A stretch of DNA of 64,000 nucleotides from Paramacrobiotus metropolitanus (taxonomy: Eukaryota; Tardigrada; Eutardigrada; Parachela; Macrobiotidae), in NCBI RefSeq assembly GCF_019649055.1, contig NW_026570235.1:124001-188000 (forward strand), written 5' to 3'. Positions 57,701-64,000 of the stretch are shown piece by piece. Position 1 is the stretch's first letter. Each line of letters opens with the position of its first letter. Below the pieces are notes generated by a model. The model made no database searches. It was not told where the DNA came from and saw nothing but the letters and a program-made list of their open reading frames with translations. Position numbers and translations under genes: made by a program.

Positions 57701-58514
57701 GTACTTGGCAAACCCAAACAAACCGGGAACGCCAGCACAAGGTCGAGAGAGAACACCTTCTCCAGTCCCATCAGTCGGACTTGACGTTGAACTTCCATTC
57801 ACCGAAGTAGTTGAACGGAAAGAAGTCAACATCGGCGAGGTCGAAGATCAGTACCGGGAAGCGGTTGAAGTTATGGAGAAGCTCGGAAAACAACTCCGCG
57901 AGCTCGACCCCAACAACGCTATGGAGAAACAGATGCGTGATGCCTTGGATCAGCAGTACAACATCTGCTCAAGGCGGGTCGAAGACTTGTGGAAAATCCT
58001 CGAGGCTAACCCACAAAGGGTTCAGCCGACCTCCACTCAACCGCATCCGACTGCTTCGCAAAAACCACCCGAGCCCACATTGGCAGACCAGAGGAAAATA
58101 CTCGACCACAAGCTGGCTCGTGCACAAAAGATTGCCGCCGACTTACAACGGCAAGTCGACAGCATGGACGGAACAGATCCGACCATCCGTAACATACGGA
58201 CAGCAATCGGAGATCAACTAAGATTTCCCAGATGCACGTCCAAGACATTGAAGCAGAGATTGATATGCTCCGACGTGATTGCATGGCGGAAAGAATACGC
58301 CGAGAAAAGCGTGGCCCGCAACAGTCGACTACTACCAGCCAGCCGACTTCGACAACAGCTCGGATTCAACTCCAGCCGACCTCAACAGCGAGTTTGGCCC
58401 AACCGAAGCCGTTGGAAATGGCCGACCGGCCCATGTCTCCGGCTACGGAAGCTCGGATCATGGAAGCCATACCGGACACTGACGGGTTGCCGAGTACGGT
58501 CGCGCCACATATAG
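54798..58514 (+). CDS. Element ORF3: long helical-repeat protein
   Basis: 1238 codons of mostly amphipathic helix broken by Pro/Thr/Gln linkers. Two module types recur. The first is a coiled-coil pair (LARLDALAQKRKEYVHETN; LRTLETLKQKRDEVINQSN; QYREAVEVMEKLGKQLREL). The second is a bundle-like unit of about 70-90 residues (ARRALREAKQILEKIRERS; AKGAIKAAERTLKRIRRRA), each ending LIQxGT. Linkers repeat TTTQVVTSN and TTQVDSG wording. Homology leaves this frame near 58225 and continues in the frame of ORF4, so the last 95 codons here are probably spurious. No recognised domain. It could be structural, as gag or spectrin-like scaffolds are, but this is inference. Confidence 0.65.
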   Translation: MRSSGISAPTTQAVIDEEIRLARLDALAQKRKEYVHETNTTMERLATLDPTKEHYHQAVQGNLELIDHWTKKYLEKENEIRALQPTTTQPVVVPTSGPQQRIAVNVGSDAPPIMVPAFQPNPIQQVPQGLPVLPLPTLQELRAFLRMAGIVVERMGAVMEDTQAGTPEWQALEHNGKVIRDYMAGLQSYLTTGLPATTAELTVIRTRMQNAQNRINRHHHLTQNLEAAERRSSAVPMPQITDVRAAIQVGNRILDGIRMTQGGDLPAIANRAQIVNDLHRSLRIARQLLELRDGITTDDQAVRLNMHYRRIQQILQSQTGGTEQQVPQLRYHAMALQIGQDDQTTEVWKTILDGKEALQAVYGRIANGIQSLTDVDPVRKINDLIAHIGLTEDLTRYGLPTTKVDKHRLRTAMDQVKMAVLMEKSPTSQTDNVQPTTLQPGAIRTSPISSPPPPTTQVDSGAHPPNTQVFDPARLRTLETLKQKRDEVINQSNAIKERMQSLPTSGADHPQDFQVLLNQYKQAYNRHKELDKIIHVEQQMIQLTATPRSPQTMQALATPATNGEKTITDARRALREAKQILEKIRERSQQGLERYALQKIEDFTAYIELVESLIQSGTPQTMAHQRLLEPGVALLSKLNEEHRSLLPASSTTTTQVVTSNTSPDRTILYAKGAIKAAERTLKRIRRRAAKGIEPNAQKIVSEFDTHIQLVRNLIQTGTVEPEAHFQLTMDAINRLQDYSRKQNRLPDSDTETSDALPSTSSAAEMHSAMRKSRREKMASIIGDGWNLLDHLQRSFVNETPTDAETLQAARQKMNDLTAYLKRADHLIMKDEPTEVDERQLRAVVERITEILDAEPAYTKRIPSPSSPRRAAPTTTAVMTLVGTTPMEDLTANMDIICQAGQDLADIYYHRLSGTLTEQEQTDLERINRALRLELDWADTLGSWEIPPPGPNRDRLIEALKSVIDHVKRYLANPNKPGTPAQGRERTPSPVPSVGLDVELPFTEVVERKEVNIGEVEDQYREAVEVMEKLGKQLRELDPNNAMEKQMRDALDQQYNICSRRVEDLWKILEANPQRVQPTSTQPHPTASQKPPEPTLADQRKILDHKLARAQKIAADLQRQVDSMDGTDPTIRNIRTAIGDQLRFPRCTSKTLKQRLICSDVIAWRKEYAEKSVARNSRLLPASRLRQQLGFNSSRPQQRVWPNRSRWKWPTGPCLRLRKLGSWKPYRTLTGCRVRSRHI

Positions 58515-59707
58515 TCAAGCTATTGGCTAGAGTAGCAGAACTCATCATAGAGATGAGGGCCCGCAGAAACTTCTGCGTCGACAATAGCCAAGAAGCTAAC
58601 GACTTGGATCGAGACATCCTGGCATGGGGAAACAACGCTCGGTTTATACGACGACTTTGTCACCCGGACGCCCCACAAACGACCAGGACTCGGCAACACC
58701 TTATCCGAACTACCTCATGGTTGGAAACAAGGGTGAATGAGTATGAGGAAGAGAAGGAACGAGACAAAGAACAGGAGTCAACCAACCTGGCAACAAATGC
58801 CATGGCCGAAGGTCGGTCGTCTCGGATCACAAAGATCCAGACGGCTCGGAAACCGACTTTCGACTCCGTCCGACTTCCACCTCCAGCCCCACCAGCCAAA
58901 CCCGACCTCGAGTGGATAAAAGCAGTCAACACACAGTTACTGCGAGCGGACGCTGTTATTGTCGAACTTCGAAAAATGATGGACGAAACCGACCAACGGA
59001 GTCCACAGTATTGTCAGATCGACATCAACCTCGGACACTTGGAGAACAACACCAAGGAAGCCCGATTCATTCTCCGACCAACCACAGTGTGGTCGGAAAA
59101 GAACCAAGAACGGCTGCAAACACTGACAGCCATGATTCAGTCCTTTGTAGACGACTTCTACAAGCGGAAGGAAGCGGAAGAGCAACGTAAGCTGAAGAGG
59201 CCGCCCTCCGCCAAAAAGCCAAAGGTACAACCTGTCAAACCGACACAGGTAGTTCCACCGGTGAGTCACCAAGACGAGCCGATGGACGAAGTACCAGTAC
59301 CACCACTCGAAGGCGACGATGAACCGATGGATACGTCGGAGGAAGTCGGAACAACAGAAGTAATCCGACCTAAGCCCCTGGAACGACCTACAACGTTACC
59401 CGGGCTCTCACAAAGAGAACCACAGAGTGAACGAACACCTGATGGTCGACTCATCCTCCAACCAGGCGGATCGAATTCACCGAAGTTGGCACGGAAGCCG
59501 AAAACGACGGGCAACGTCGAGGAGCACGGACCACGTAGGCGGCTCTTCCCGTCGAAGTCGCCATCACCAGTCAGGACCAAGGAACAACTCTTGGAAATCC
59601 TGAAGGCGGCCCCGTCTTCCCTACCACCGGCCGAGGAGAAACCGAGCCCAGCACGGAAAGTGAGGGGAGCAAAAGCCTTGTTTACTCCGGCTGTCCACAA
59701 GAAGTAA
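58232..59707 (+). CDS. Element ORF4: continuation of the helical polyprotein
   Basis: 491 codons overlapping the end of ORF3 in the minus-1 frame. The segment MHVQDIEAEIDMLRRDC completes the coiled-coil module begun in ORF3, so the overlap marks a frameshift. It contains another bundle-like region (EWIKAVNTQLLRADAVIVEL) and a Lys/Pro/Glu-rich tail (PRRRLFPSKSPSPV). The stop TAA at 59705 is followed in the same frame by ORF5. Confidence 0.6.
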   Translation: MHVQDIEAEIDMLRRDCMAERIRREKRGPQQSTTTSQPTSTTARIQLQPTSTASLAQPKPLEMADRPMSPATEARIMEAIPDTDGLPSTVAPHIVKLLARVAELIIEMRARRNFCVDNSQEANDLDRDILAWGNNARFIRRLCHPDAPQTTRTRQHLIRTTSWLETRVNEYEEEKERDKEQESTNLATNAMAEGRSSRITKIQTARKPTFDSVRLPPPAPPAKPDLEWIKAVNTQLLRADAVIVELRKMMDETDQRSPQYCQIDINLGHLENNTKEARFILRPTTVWSEKNQERLQTLTAMIQSFVDDFYKRKEAEEQRKLKRPPSAKKPKVQPVKPTQVVPPVSHQDEPMDEVPVPPLEGDDEPMDTSEEVGTTEVIRPKPLERPTTLPGLSQREPQSERTPDGRLILQPGGSNSPKLARKPKTTGNVEEHGPRRRLFPSKSPSPVRTKEQLLEILKAAPSSLPPAEEKPSPARKVRGAKALFTPAVHKK

Positions 59708-60376
59708 GTCGGCCAAGCTAAAACGCTGGACCTTCAACGGATACTCTACGAAGCACAACTTCAAGGAGGTATCCGAGATCGGACCATGACGGAAGACCAA
59801 CAGACTCAAATGGCCCAGAAGATCCACGCTACAATTCAGGATAGAGATAAAGTCCTAAGACGGTTGGTAACTTTGCGATGCGGAAAGCAGGAGCTACGAC
59901 AACTCCCGCTGGACACCAACATGATCCAGACGATTCAACGTCTCCGCAATCCGAGCATCAACCCGGGTGCCTATACACTGGAAATCCAACCTCGGCCCGG
60001 AGAAGAGGTGACCGAGAAGATTCCGATAACAATGTCGCATAGCAGTGAAGAAGAGGAGAATGCGGACAACATTGACTCCGATGACTCCATTCACCAAAAG
60101 GCAGAGGCACCTACGAAGGGATCCACACCGAGACGAGGCAGATCGCCGGTAAAACAGATATCACCGACCCGAATGGCATCCAGCCGACCAAACTGCCAAG
60201 TCAACCACCGATTGAGAAACCGCTTAGGTTCTCACCTCGGAATACTCCGACGAAACCGAAGAAAACCGAGGAAGAGATGGACACAACATCCCCCTCGGAA
60301 GCGCAAGTTGGAATTACGGTTGAAACGTCACCATAAAGGGACGAACCGACCTCCGTTCAATCCGGTCCACGCCTAA
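59708..60376 (+). CDS. Element ORF5: segment in the same frame as ORF4 after one stop
   Basis: The frame continues directly past TAA 59705-59707 (GQAKTLDLQRILYEAQLQGG) with an ATG at 59786. It holds a short helical domain and a charged stretch (SHSSEEEENADNIDSDD, STPRRGRSPVKQIS). After about 60175 protein-like sequence shifts to the next frame (LPSQPPIEKPLRFSPRN), so the last 65 codons are out of frame. Confidence 0.5.
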   Translation, partial: VGQAKTLDLQRILYEAQLQGGIRDRTMTEDQQTQMAQKIHATIQDRDKVLRRLVTLRCGKQELRQLPLDTNMIQTIQRLRNPSINPGAYTLEIQPRPGEEVTEKIPITMSHSSEEEENADNIDSDDSIHQKAEAPTKGSTPRRGRSPVKQISPTRMASSRPNCQVNHRLRNRLGSHLGILRRNRRKPRKRWTQHPPRKRKLELRLKRHHKGTNRPPFNPVHA

Positions 60377-61872
60377 CAATAGACGAGTCTCGAACGAACG
60401 AGTCGACGACCGAGTCGGGTAACATACCAACCAAACGGAGTACGGCTAAGGAGAAACCACCTCAGGACTCGTCGCGGGAATTTCACGACGACCTAGCCCT
60501 ACAACATGTAAAGGACTTAACGAGGTCGGAACAGGATGCCTGCATCGACATGGCATACCCAGAGGATAGGGAGCTCTGGCACTCGTTGAGAATCCGACGT
60601 GCCAGTATAGTCGGAAACACCACGGAAGCTCGGCGTGACCACGACCGACTCACCGAGAAGATGGCCGACGTTATGAAACGAATGGGAGAACATTATCGAG
60701 CGGAAAGGAGCCGACCAAAAGCCCTACAAGCGGCTGCACCGACTCCACGCAAAGCCACCGCCCCGGAACCCAAGTCGACCAAGAAGACGGTACAACCACC
60801 CGTCGTCAAAATGAAAGTCCCCCCTTCGACCAGACAACCTTCTGTCCAAATCGACGACGATCCGGATACACGGGTCATCAACTCGGCTAACTCCGCGAAA
60901 TCCCACAAGGATAAACGGAAGGCCAAGAAGGAAGCAGCAAAACAGTCTGCCAGGCCGCAACCGACGGAAGTCCAGAAGAAACCAGTCAAGTCGGAAGCCA
61001 AGGAGCCGGCCAAACCGAAGTCGGACTCCACGGTTAAGACGCCCAAGCCTAACCCGGCTAAACGACACAAGTCGTCCGACGACTTGGATATTTTGGATGC
61101 CGGCCCACAAAGGACCGAACAGAAGGAGAAGGCCCAAGAGCCGCACGACAAGGAGGCGGTCGAACGGAAATTCAAAGAAGTCATGGAACGAGCAGGTACA
61201 AAGCCGGCTAAGACTTCAGGAGGTCGACTACGGAATCCACCAAAACCGCCGACTCCGCCCGAACAACCCCAGCCTTCAACATCCAAACAACAGTCGGACG
61301 ACGAGCCCGATAAAACCTCGGACATTGAGGAAAAGGATTCAATCTCCGACCATGGGGAGGGCGATCCCTACGAAGGATATAAAGGCGACCTGAGGGAAAT
61401 GTTCGACCACGGAGCGGACACGGATGAATCACAGTGGCCAGCCCCGGACGATGTACGCGAACGCCTTCCGGACGAACAGCCAGACGATCCGGTCGATACG
61501 CTAATTCGCAAAGTTCGAGTACACGTCGAGGTCGTCCGCAGCATTCGGAACGCCAAGGAAAACGCTAAGGACATTTACCAGTCCTTAGTACAGGACTTGT
61601 CGAACAACATACAGGTCGAAGGCGAAACTGGAAAGTGGTTAACGCATCAATTCATGATGCAGATTGTTGCCTGGACCCTCGATTATGGATTAGCGGTCGC
61701 CGTTCACCGACAATGGGGACGGATGGCTGAACTCATCCAACCGGACCTCATTAAGTCACTTAAAAGCGCAGCGGCAAGAAATGCGGACGACACACCGACT
61801 AGAATTGCACGGTGCATCGGATACATTCGGAACCCTCGTGGATCGAACCTGGTCCAAATTGCCCGTGTATAA
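60337..61872 (+). CDS. Element ORF6: Lys/Pro-rich linker and helical domain
   Basis: The frame is open from TAA 60334; the first ATG is 60550. It has a helical head (AYPEDRELWHSLRIRRA), a 200-residue Lys/Pro/Glu linker (SAKSHKDKRKAKKEAAKQ), and a globular-looking C-terminus (TLIRKVRVHVEVVRSIR, TGKWLTHQFMMQIVAWTLDY). It ends at TAA 61870 and the frame continues as ORF7. Confidence 0.55.
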   Translation, partial: RDEPTSVQSGPRLTIDESRTNESTTESGNIPTKRSTAKEKPPQDSSREFHDDLALQHVKDLTRSEQDACIDMAYPEDRELWHSLRIRRASIVGNTTEARRDHDRLTEKMADVMKRMGEHYRAERSRPKALQAAAPTPRKATAPEPKSTKKTVQPPVVKMKVPPSTRQPSVQIDDDPDTRVINSANSAKSHKDKRKAKKEAAKQSARPQPTEVQKKPVKSEAKEPAKPKSDSTVKTPKPNPAKRHKSSDDLDILDAGPQRTEQKEKAQEPHDKEAVERKFKEVMERAGTKPAKTSGGRLRNPPKPPTPPEQPQPSTSKQQSDDEPDKTSDIEEKDSISDHGEGDPYEGYKGDLREMFDHGADTDESQWPAPDDVRERLPDEQPDDPVDTLIRKVRVHVEVVRSIRNAKENAKDIYQSLVQDLSNNIQVEGETGKWLTHQFMMQIVAWTLDYGLAVAVHRQWGRMAELIQPDLIKSLKSAAARNADDTPTRIARCIGYIRNPRGSNLVQIARV

Positions 61873-62619
61873 AACGTTATGTACATGGACAAGAAGGGCA
61901 ACATTGATGATATCATCAGCCATATCGAGGGCCGAATAGAAGAACTGGTCGCCGCACATACCCTCCAAACGACTAACGCAGAACGCGACGTGCCAGTTCG
62001 GTATACTGTGCCGAATTTCATACCGGAACAACATCGGCGTGAATTCAACCTCCGGATGTCCTATGTCAACACAGACAAGCCTCCGGCGGGCACGGAACCG
62101 ACCGAAGAATATAGCGATTCCAACGAACAACCGTCGGAAGACGCAGCCACCTTGCTGCATATAGCTCGTACGGCTGCACAATCGTCACAAAGACGAGTTC
62201 AAGCCTTAACCCGACCTCGAGCACCCCATGAACCGACAACATATGTCGGCACGGCATCAGCTCCGGCGGGACGAGCAAGTACAGCCAAACCAACTCGGAG
62301 TGCGAAGGGACGGTTCTTACCGAAAGACGTACAGTCGCTTCCACCACCTTCGCCGATGGAGATTTCGCCGGAACCAGAAGACTTGACCCAACAGAAGGGA
62401 AAGTCCAAGTCGACCAAGACGAAGTCGACTAAACCGGCTAAGAAAAAGGAACCGAAGTCATCCGAGCTGATCTCGTCATCCGAGGAAGAAACCGAAGATG
62501 AGGATGACGATGACGACGAGGATTTCCAAACACCTGGAAATATCTCACCCAGGGATGACGACGATGACGATGACGACGGAAACGGTAAACCTCCACCACC
62601 GTCGAGCTCGGCACCTTAA
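61873..62619 (+). CDS. Element ORF7: same frame, acidic C-terminus
   Basis: It starts at or after the TAA at 61870 (ATG 61879, MYMDKKGNIDDIISHIEGRI). The helical head is followed by basic/Pro-rich linkers and a strongly acidic tail (EEETEDEDDDDDEDF and DDDDDDDDG). It ends at TAA 62617, again with the frame open beyond. Confidence 0.5.
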   Translation, partial: NVMYMDKKGNIDDIISHIEGRIEELVAAHTLQTTNAERDVPVRYTVPNFIPEQHRREFNLRMSYVNTDKPPAGTEPTEEYSDSNEQPSEDAATLLHIARTAAQSSQRRVQALTRPRAPHEPTTYVGTASAPAGRASTAKPTRSAKGRFLPKDVQSLPPPSPMEISPEPEDLTQQKGKSKSTKTKSTKPAKKKEPKSSELISSSEEETEDEDDDDDEDFQTPGNISPRDDDDDDDDGNGKPPPPSSSAP

Positions 62620-63183
62620 CAGCAGGCCGAACCGGAGATACCGGCTAAACAACCCGAAGAGAAGGATAGCGGCGACAAGGCCGACGATTCCAAAAGTAAC
62701 GAAGATGACGGCGGAGTATACGTCCCTCGTCAGTACGGTAAACGAGTACCACTGACGCCCGACTCCGACCATCAGCCACTTCGTTCGGACTTTCATGAAG
62801 ACATGATAGAAGTCCTACCAGACGACATTCCTCCATTGGTCAACGTTAGGCTGAAGTACACCGGCATCAAATCGGCTTCGAAACCCAAGCCGAGCGTCTC
62901 AGAATACGACGCGGGATGGATGTATACATTCGCCGCGCTGAAGGCCTTGGCTACACGTGGACCAAAGTTCGCCACACCAAGGATCGCCTTCAAACTCCTC
63001 CAACACTGGAAGGTAGATGAGTCGGGCGACTGGCGACAACTTAGCCAGAACAATGTACGACATTACTGCGACCTAGGCTACCATGCCGGGAAGTTGATAC
63101 GTACATACACCAGCGGAAAACGGATGTACTACGAGTTCCCACCGGCTAAGAAAGATCCGGCCCCTTCAACATATGAAGGATAG
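62620..63183 (+). CDS. Element ORF8: winged-helix-like domain
   Basis: Same frame as ORF7, first ATG at 62803. After an acidic linker, about 80 residues (GWMYTFAALKALATRG, RIAFKLLQHWKVDES, LIRTYTSGKRMYYEF) have the helix-helix-helix-hairpin pattern of a winged-helix DNA- or protein-binding domain, with a basic hairpin. The fold call is by eye. It ends at TAG 63181. Confidence 0.45.
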   Translation, partial: QQAEPEIPAKQPEEKDSGDKADDSKSNEDDGGVYVPRQYGKRVPLTPDSDHQPLRSDFHEDMIEVLPDDIPPLVNVRLKYTGIKSASKPKPSVSEYDAGWMYTFAALKALATRGPKFATPRIAFKLLQHWKVDESGDWRQLSQNNVRHYCDLGYHAGKLIRTYTSGKRMYYEFPPAKKDPAPSTYEG

Positions 63184-63591
63184 ATACACGCCATTGAAGC
63201 GTGCATGGAAATGTCCTGGCACCCCGACGGACTTACCCGCGGAGAAATACTTCACCAACTAATAGCGCGGTTTGAGTTCCAGTGGACATCAGCGGAACCG
63301 CAGTTGGTCGACCCTAAATACAAGGCCAAACCAGACGCAGTTGCCGGACGGAAAAAGTACTCCCTGGATGACGAACTAGAATTCGTCATATCGAAGGCAC
63401 TCCACCAACAACGATTTGCCACGAATACCGACAAAACCCAAGGCGGTCAACGGTTTATCGCCTTAAACCCCTCAACCCACCGCTATGGACATTTACCGAA
63501 GGAACGACCCATCTCGGCACAATCGACCGAGTTGGCCGATTCGCATCAAGCAAGTCGGCTCGCGTCGCCAGAAGTACCTACACGGGAATGA
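63184..63591 (+). CDS. Element ORF9: second winged-helix-like domain
   Basis: Same frame again after the TAG, first ATG at 63205. The sequence LTRGEILHQLIARFEFQW to YSLDDELEFVISKALHQQRF and GGQRFIALN resembles the recognition helices and wing of H15-type winged-helix domains. It ends with a Pro/Ser tail and TGA 63589. Confidence 0.4.
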   Translation: MHAIEACMEMSWHPDGLTRGEILHQLIARFEFQWTSAEPQLVDPKYKAKPDAVAGRKKYSLDDELEFVISKALHQQRFATNTDKTQGGQRFIALNPSTHRYGHLPKERPISAQSTELADSHQASRLASPEVPTRE

Positions 63592-63807
63592 GGAAACGCG
63601 GAAAGCGTTGGGAGAGAGGCATAACCGACCTCCTTCCATTGACACCACATAAGCGTCATCGACCAACAGAAGTCGACTTACCTCATTAGACGACCACAAA
63701 GGCGTCTTGGACCAGTTCGAGAACCGACCTGGCCCGACCGTAGTAATCATAGGGTGTAAATTATAGGATGCAACCGAGAAACGGTTTGCTGACTTTTGTT
63801 TTGACAG
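63592..63807 (+). promoter_or_regulatory. Spacer with second copy of the acceptor-like signal
   Basis: ATAGGGTGTAAATTATAG at 63750-63767 parallels 53183-53199, and TTTTGTTTTGACAG at 63794-63807 parallels the site before ORF2. This suggests a spliced or re-initiated message for the next frame. Confidence 0.45.
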
Positions 63808-64000
63808 ACTCGTACGGAAGAGCCCCGAACGGAAGCCTTCACGGTGGACTGCCAACAGTGCATGGACAACGCGACGAGGGACAACAACAGAATGCCCTGC
63901 GCGCTGTGTATCGTATCCTTCACGAATGAACGAATTTCCGGCACCGGAGCGCAACACCGAGCTCAAGCAGCGGCACTCTACCTAAACGTCGTCGCCGGCA
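63808..64000 (+). CDS. Start of a further element frame, cut by the window edge
   Basis: Open from the acceptor-like site to the edge (64 codons). It has two CxxC knuckles (DCQQCMD and PCALCIV) and a downstream His (GAQHRAQ), reminiscent of the Cys motif at the start of pol. Incomplete, no function assigned. Confidence 0.4.

Larger units (their letters stand above)
46620..64000 (+). mobile_element. Giant Ty3/gypsy-like LTR retroelement, 3' end outside window
   Basis: From about 47.4 kb to the edge the base usage is uniform and unlike the flanks: CGAC, GTCG, TCGG and CCGA words dominate, and plus-strand frames are open almost continuously. The element carries a probable 5' LTR and primer site, a Ty3/gypsy-type pol frame, then about 10 kb of extra coding sequence. 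More than 17 kb is visible. Typical Ty3/gypsy elements are 5-12 kb with gag before pol. Here no gag-like frame precedes pol. The 3' LTR and target duplication are not visible. Confidence 0.7.

Noticed and set aside
58218-58232. Programmed minus-1 slippery site at the ORF3/ORF4 overlap
   Set aside because: TTTCCCA is present but in the wrong phase for a canonical X-XXY-YYZ heptamer, and no clear downstream structure was seen.
46620-64000. Maverick/Polinton or DNA virus insertion
   Set aside because: No protein-primed polymerase, packaging ATPase or capsid motifs; the enzymes are a gypsy-type RT and DDE integrase.
1-64000. CRISPR arrays, bacterial operons, tRNA or rRNA genes
   Set aside because: Genes are intron-split and eukaryotic. 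No spaced repeat array, and no convincing A/B-box pair or cloverleaf found by eye (isolated GTTCGA words at 41121 and 45452 lack partners).

Overview
The window is nuclear DNA of an animal, most likely a eutardigrade. Genes are split by short GT-AG introns, and the proteins are metazoan: a diacylglycerol kinase C-terminus, NFX1, the mitochondrial processing peptidase beta subunit and NOG1. A minus-strand gene at 24.3-29.4 kb has the C-terminal signature of cytosolic abundant heat-soluble (CAHS) proteins, a family known only from eutardigrades. The species is not assigned. Exon models below were built by hand from splice signals and reading phase. Several of them (LPMO-like, NFX1, MPP-beta, a small secreted protein) sum to exact multiples of three.

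Region by region. 0.1-1.2 kb holds the last three exons of a DGK delta/eta-type kinase, ending in its SAM domain. 1.7-9.0 kb is a graveyard of DIRS-type (tyrosine-recombinase) retroelements. It includes an inverted and permuted double copy with RNase H and recombinase but no reverse transcriptase. 9.3-12.1 kb is a complete secreted protein that fuses an LPMO-like copper domain to EGF and DOMON domains. 13.0-18.6 kb is NFX1 and 19.6-23.2 kb is MPP-beta, both intact. 24.3-29.4 kb (minus) is the CAHS gene, with a 3.4 kb intron filled by mobile DNA.

29.4-46.2 kb is a zone of broken or partial genes. NOG1 has lost coding blocks and carries a 2.4 kb repeat inside an exon, ending in a perfect 52-bp palindrome. 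Also here are an RNase H fragment, an ARMT1 copy with a stop and frameshifts, an orphan GPCR last exon and a truncated cytochrome P450. One small secreted-protein gene (36.3-38.0 kb, minus) looks complete in this zone.

From about 46.6 kb to the window edge lies one very large Ty3/gypsy-like LTR element. It has a 1.8-kb-codon pol frame (RT, RNase H, integrase, AT-hook tail, no visible protease). Roughly 10 kb of extra coding sequence follows: proline/glutamine-rich segments, helical repeats, charged linkers and two winged-helix-like domains. That downstream part is one broken polyprotein. Its pieces are joined by a few frameshifts and by repeated single in-frame stops. The same 15-bp dyad motif recurs along the element, and a shared acceptor-like signal precedes two of its open frames. 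This element is the best candidate for an undescribed system. The NOG1 palindrome and the LPMO-EGF-DOMON enzyme are the next most interesting.
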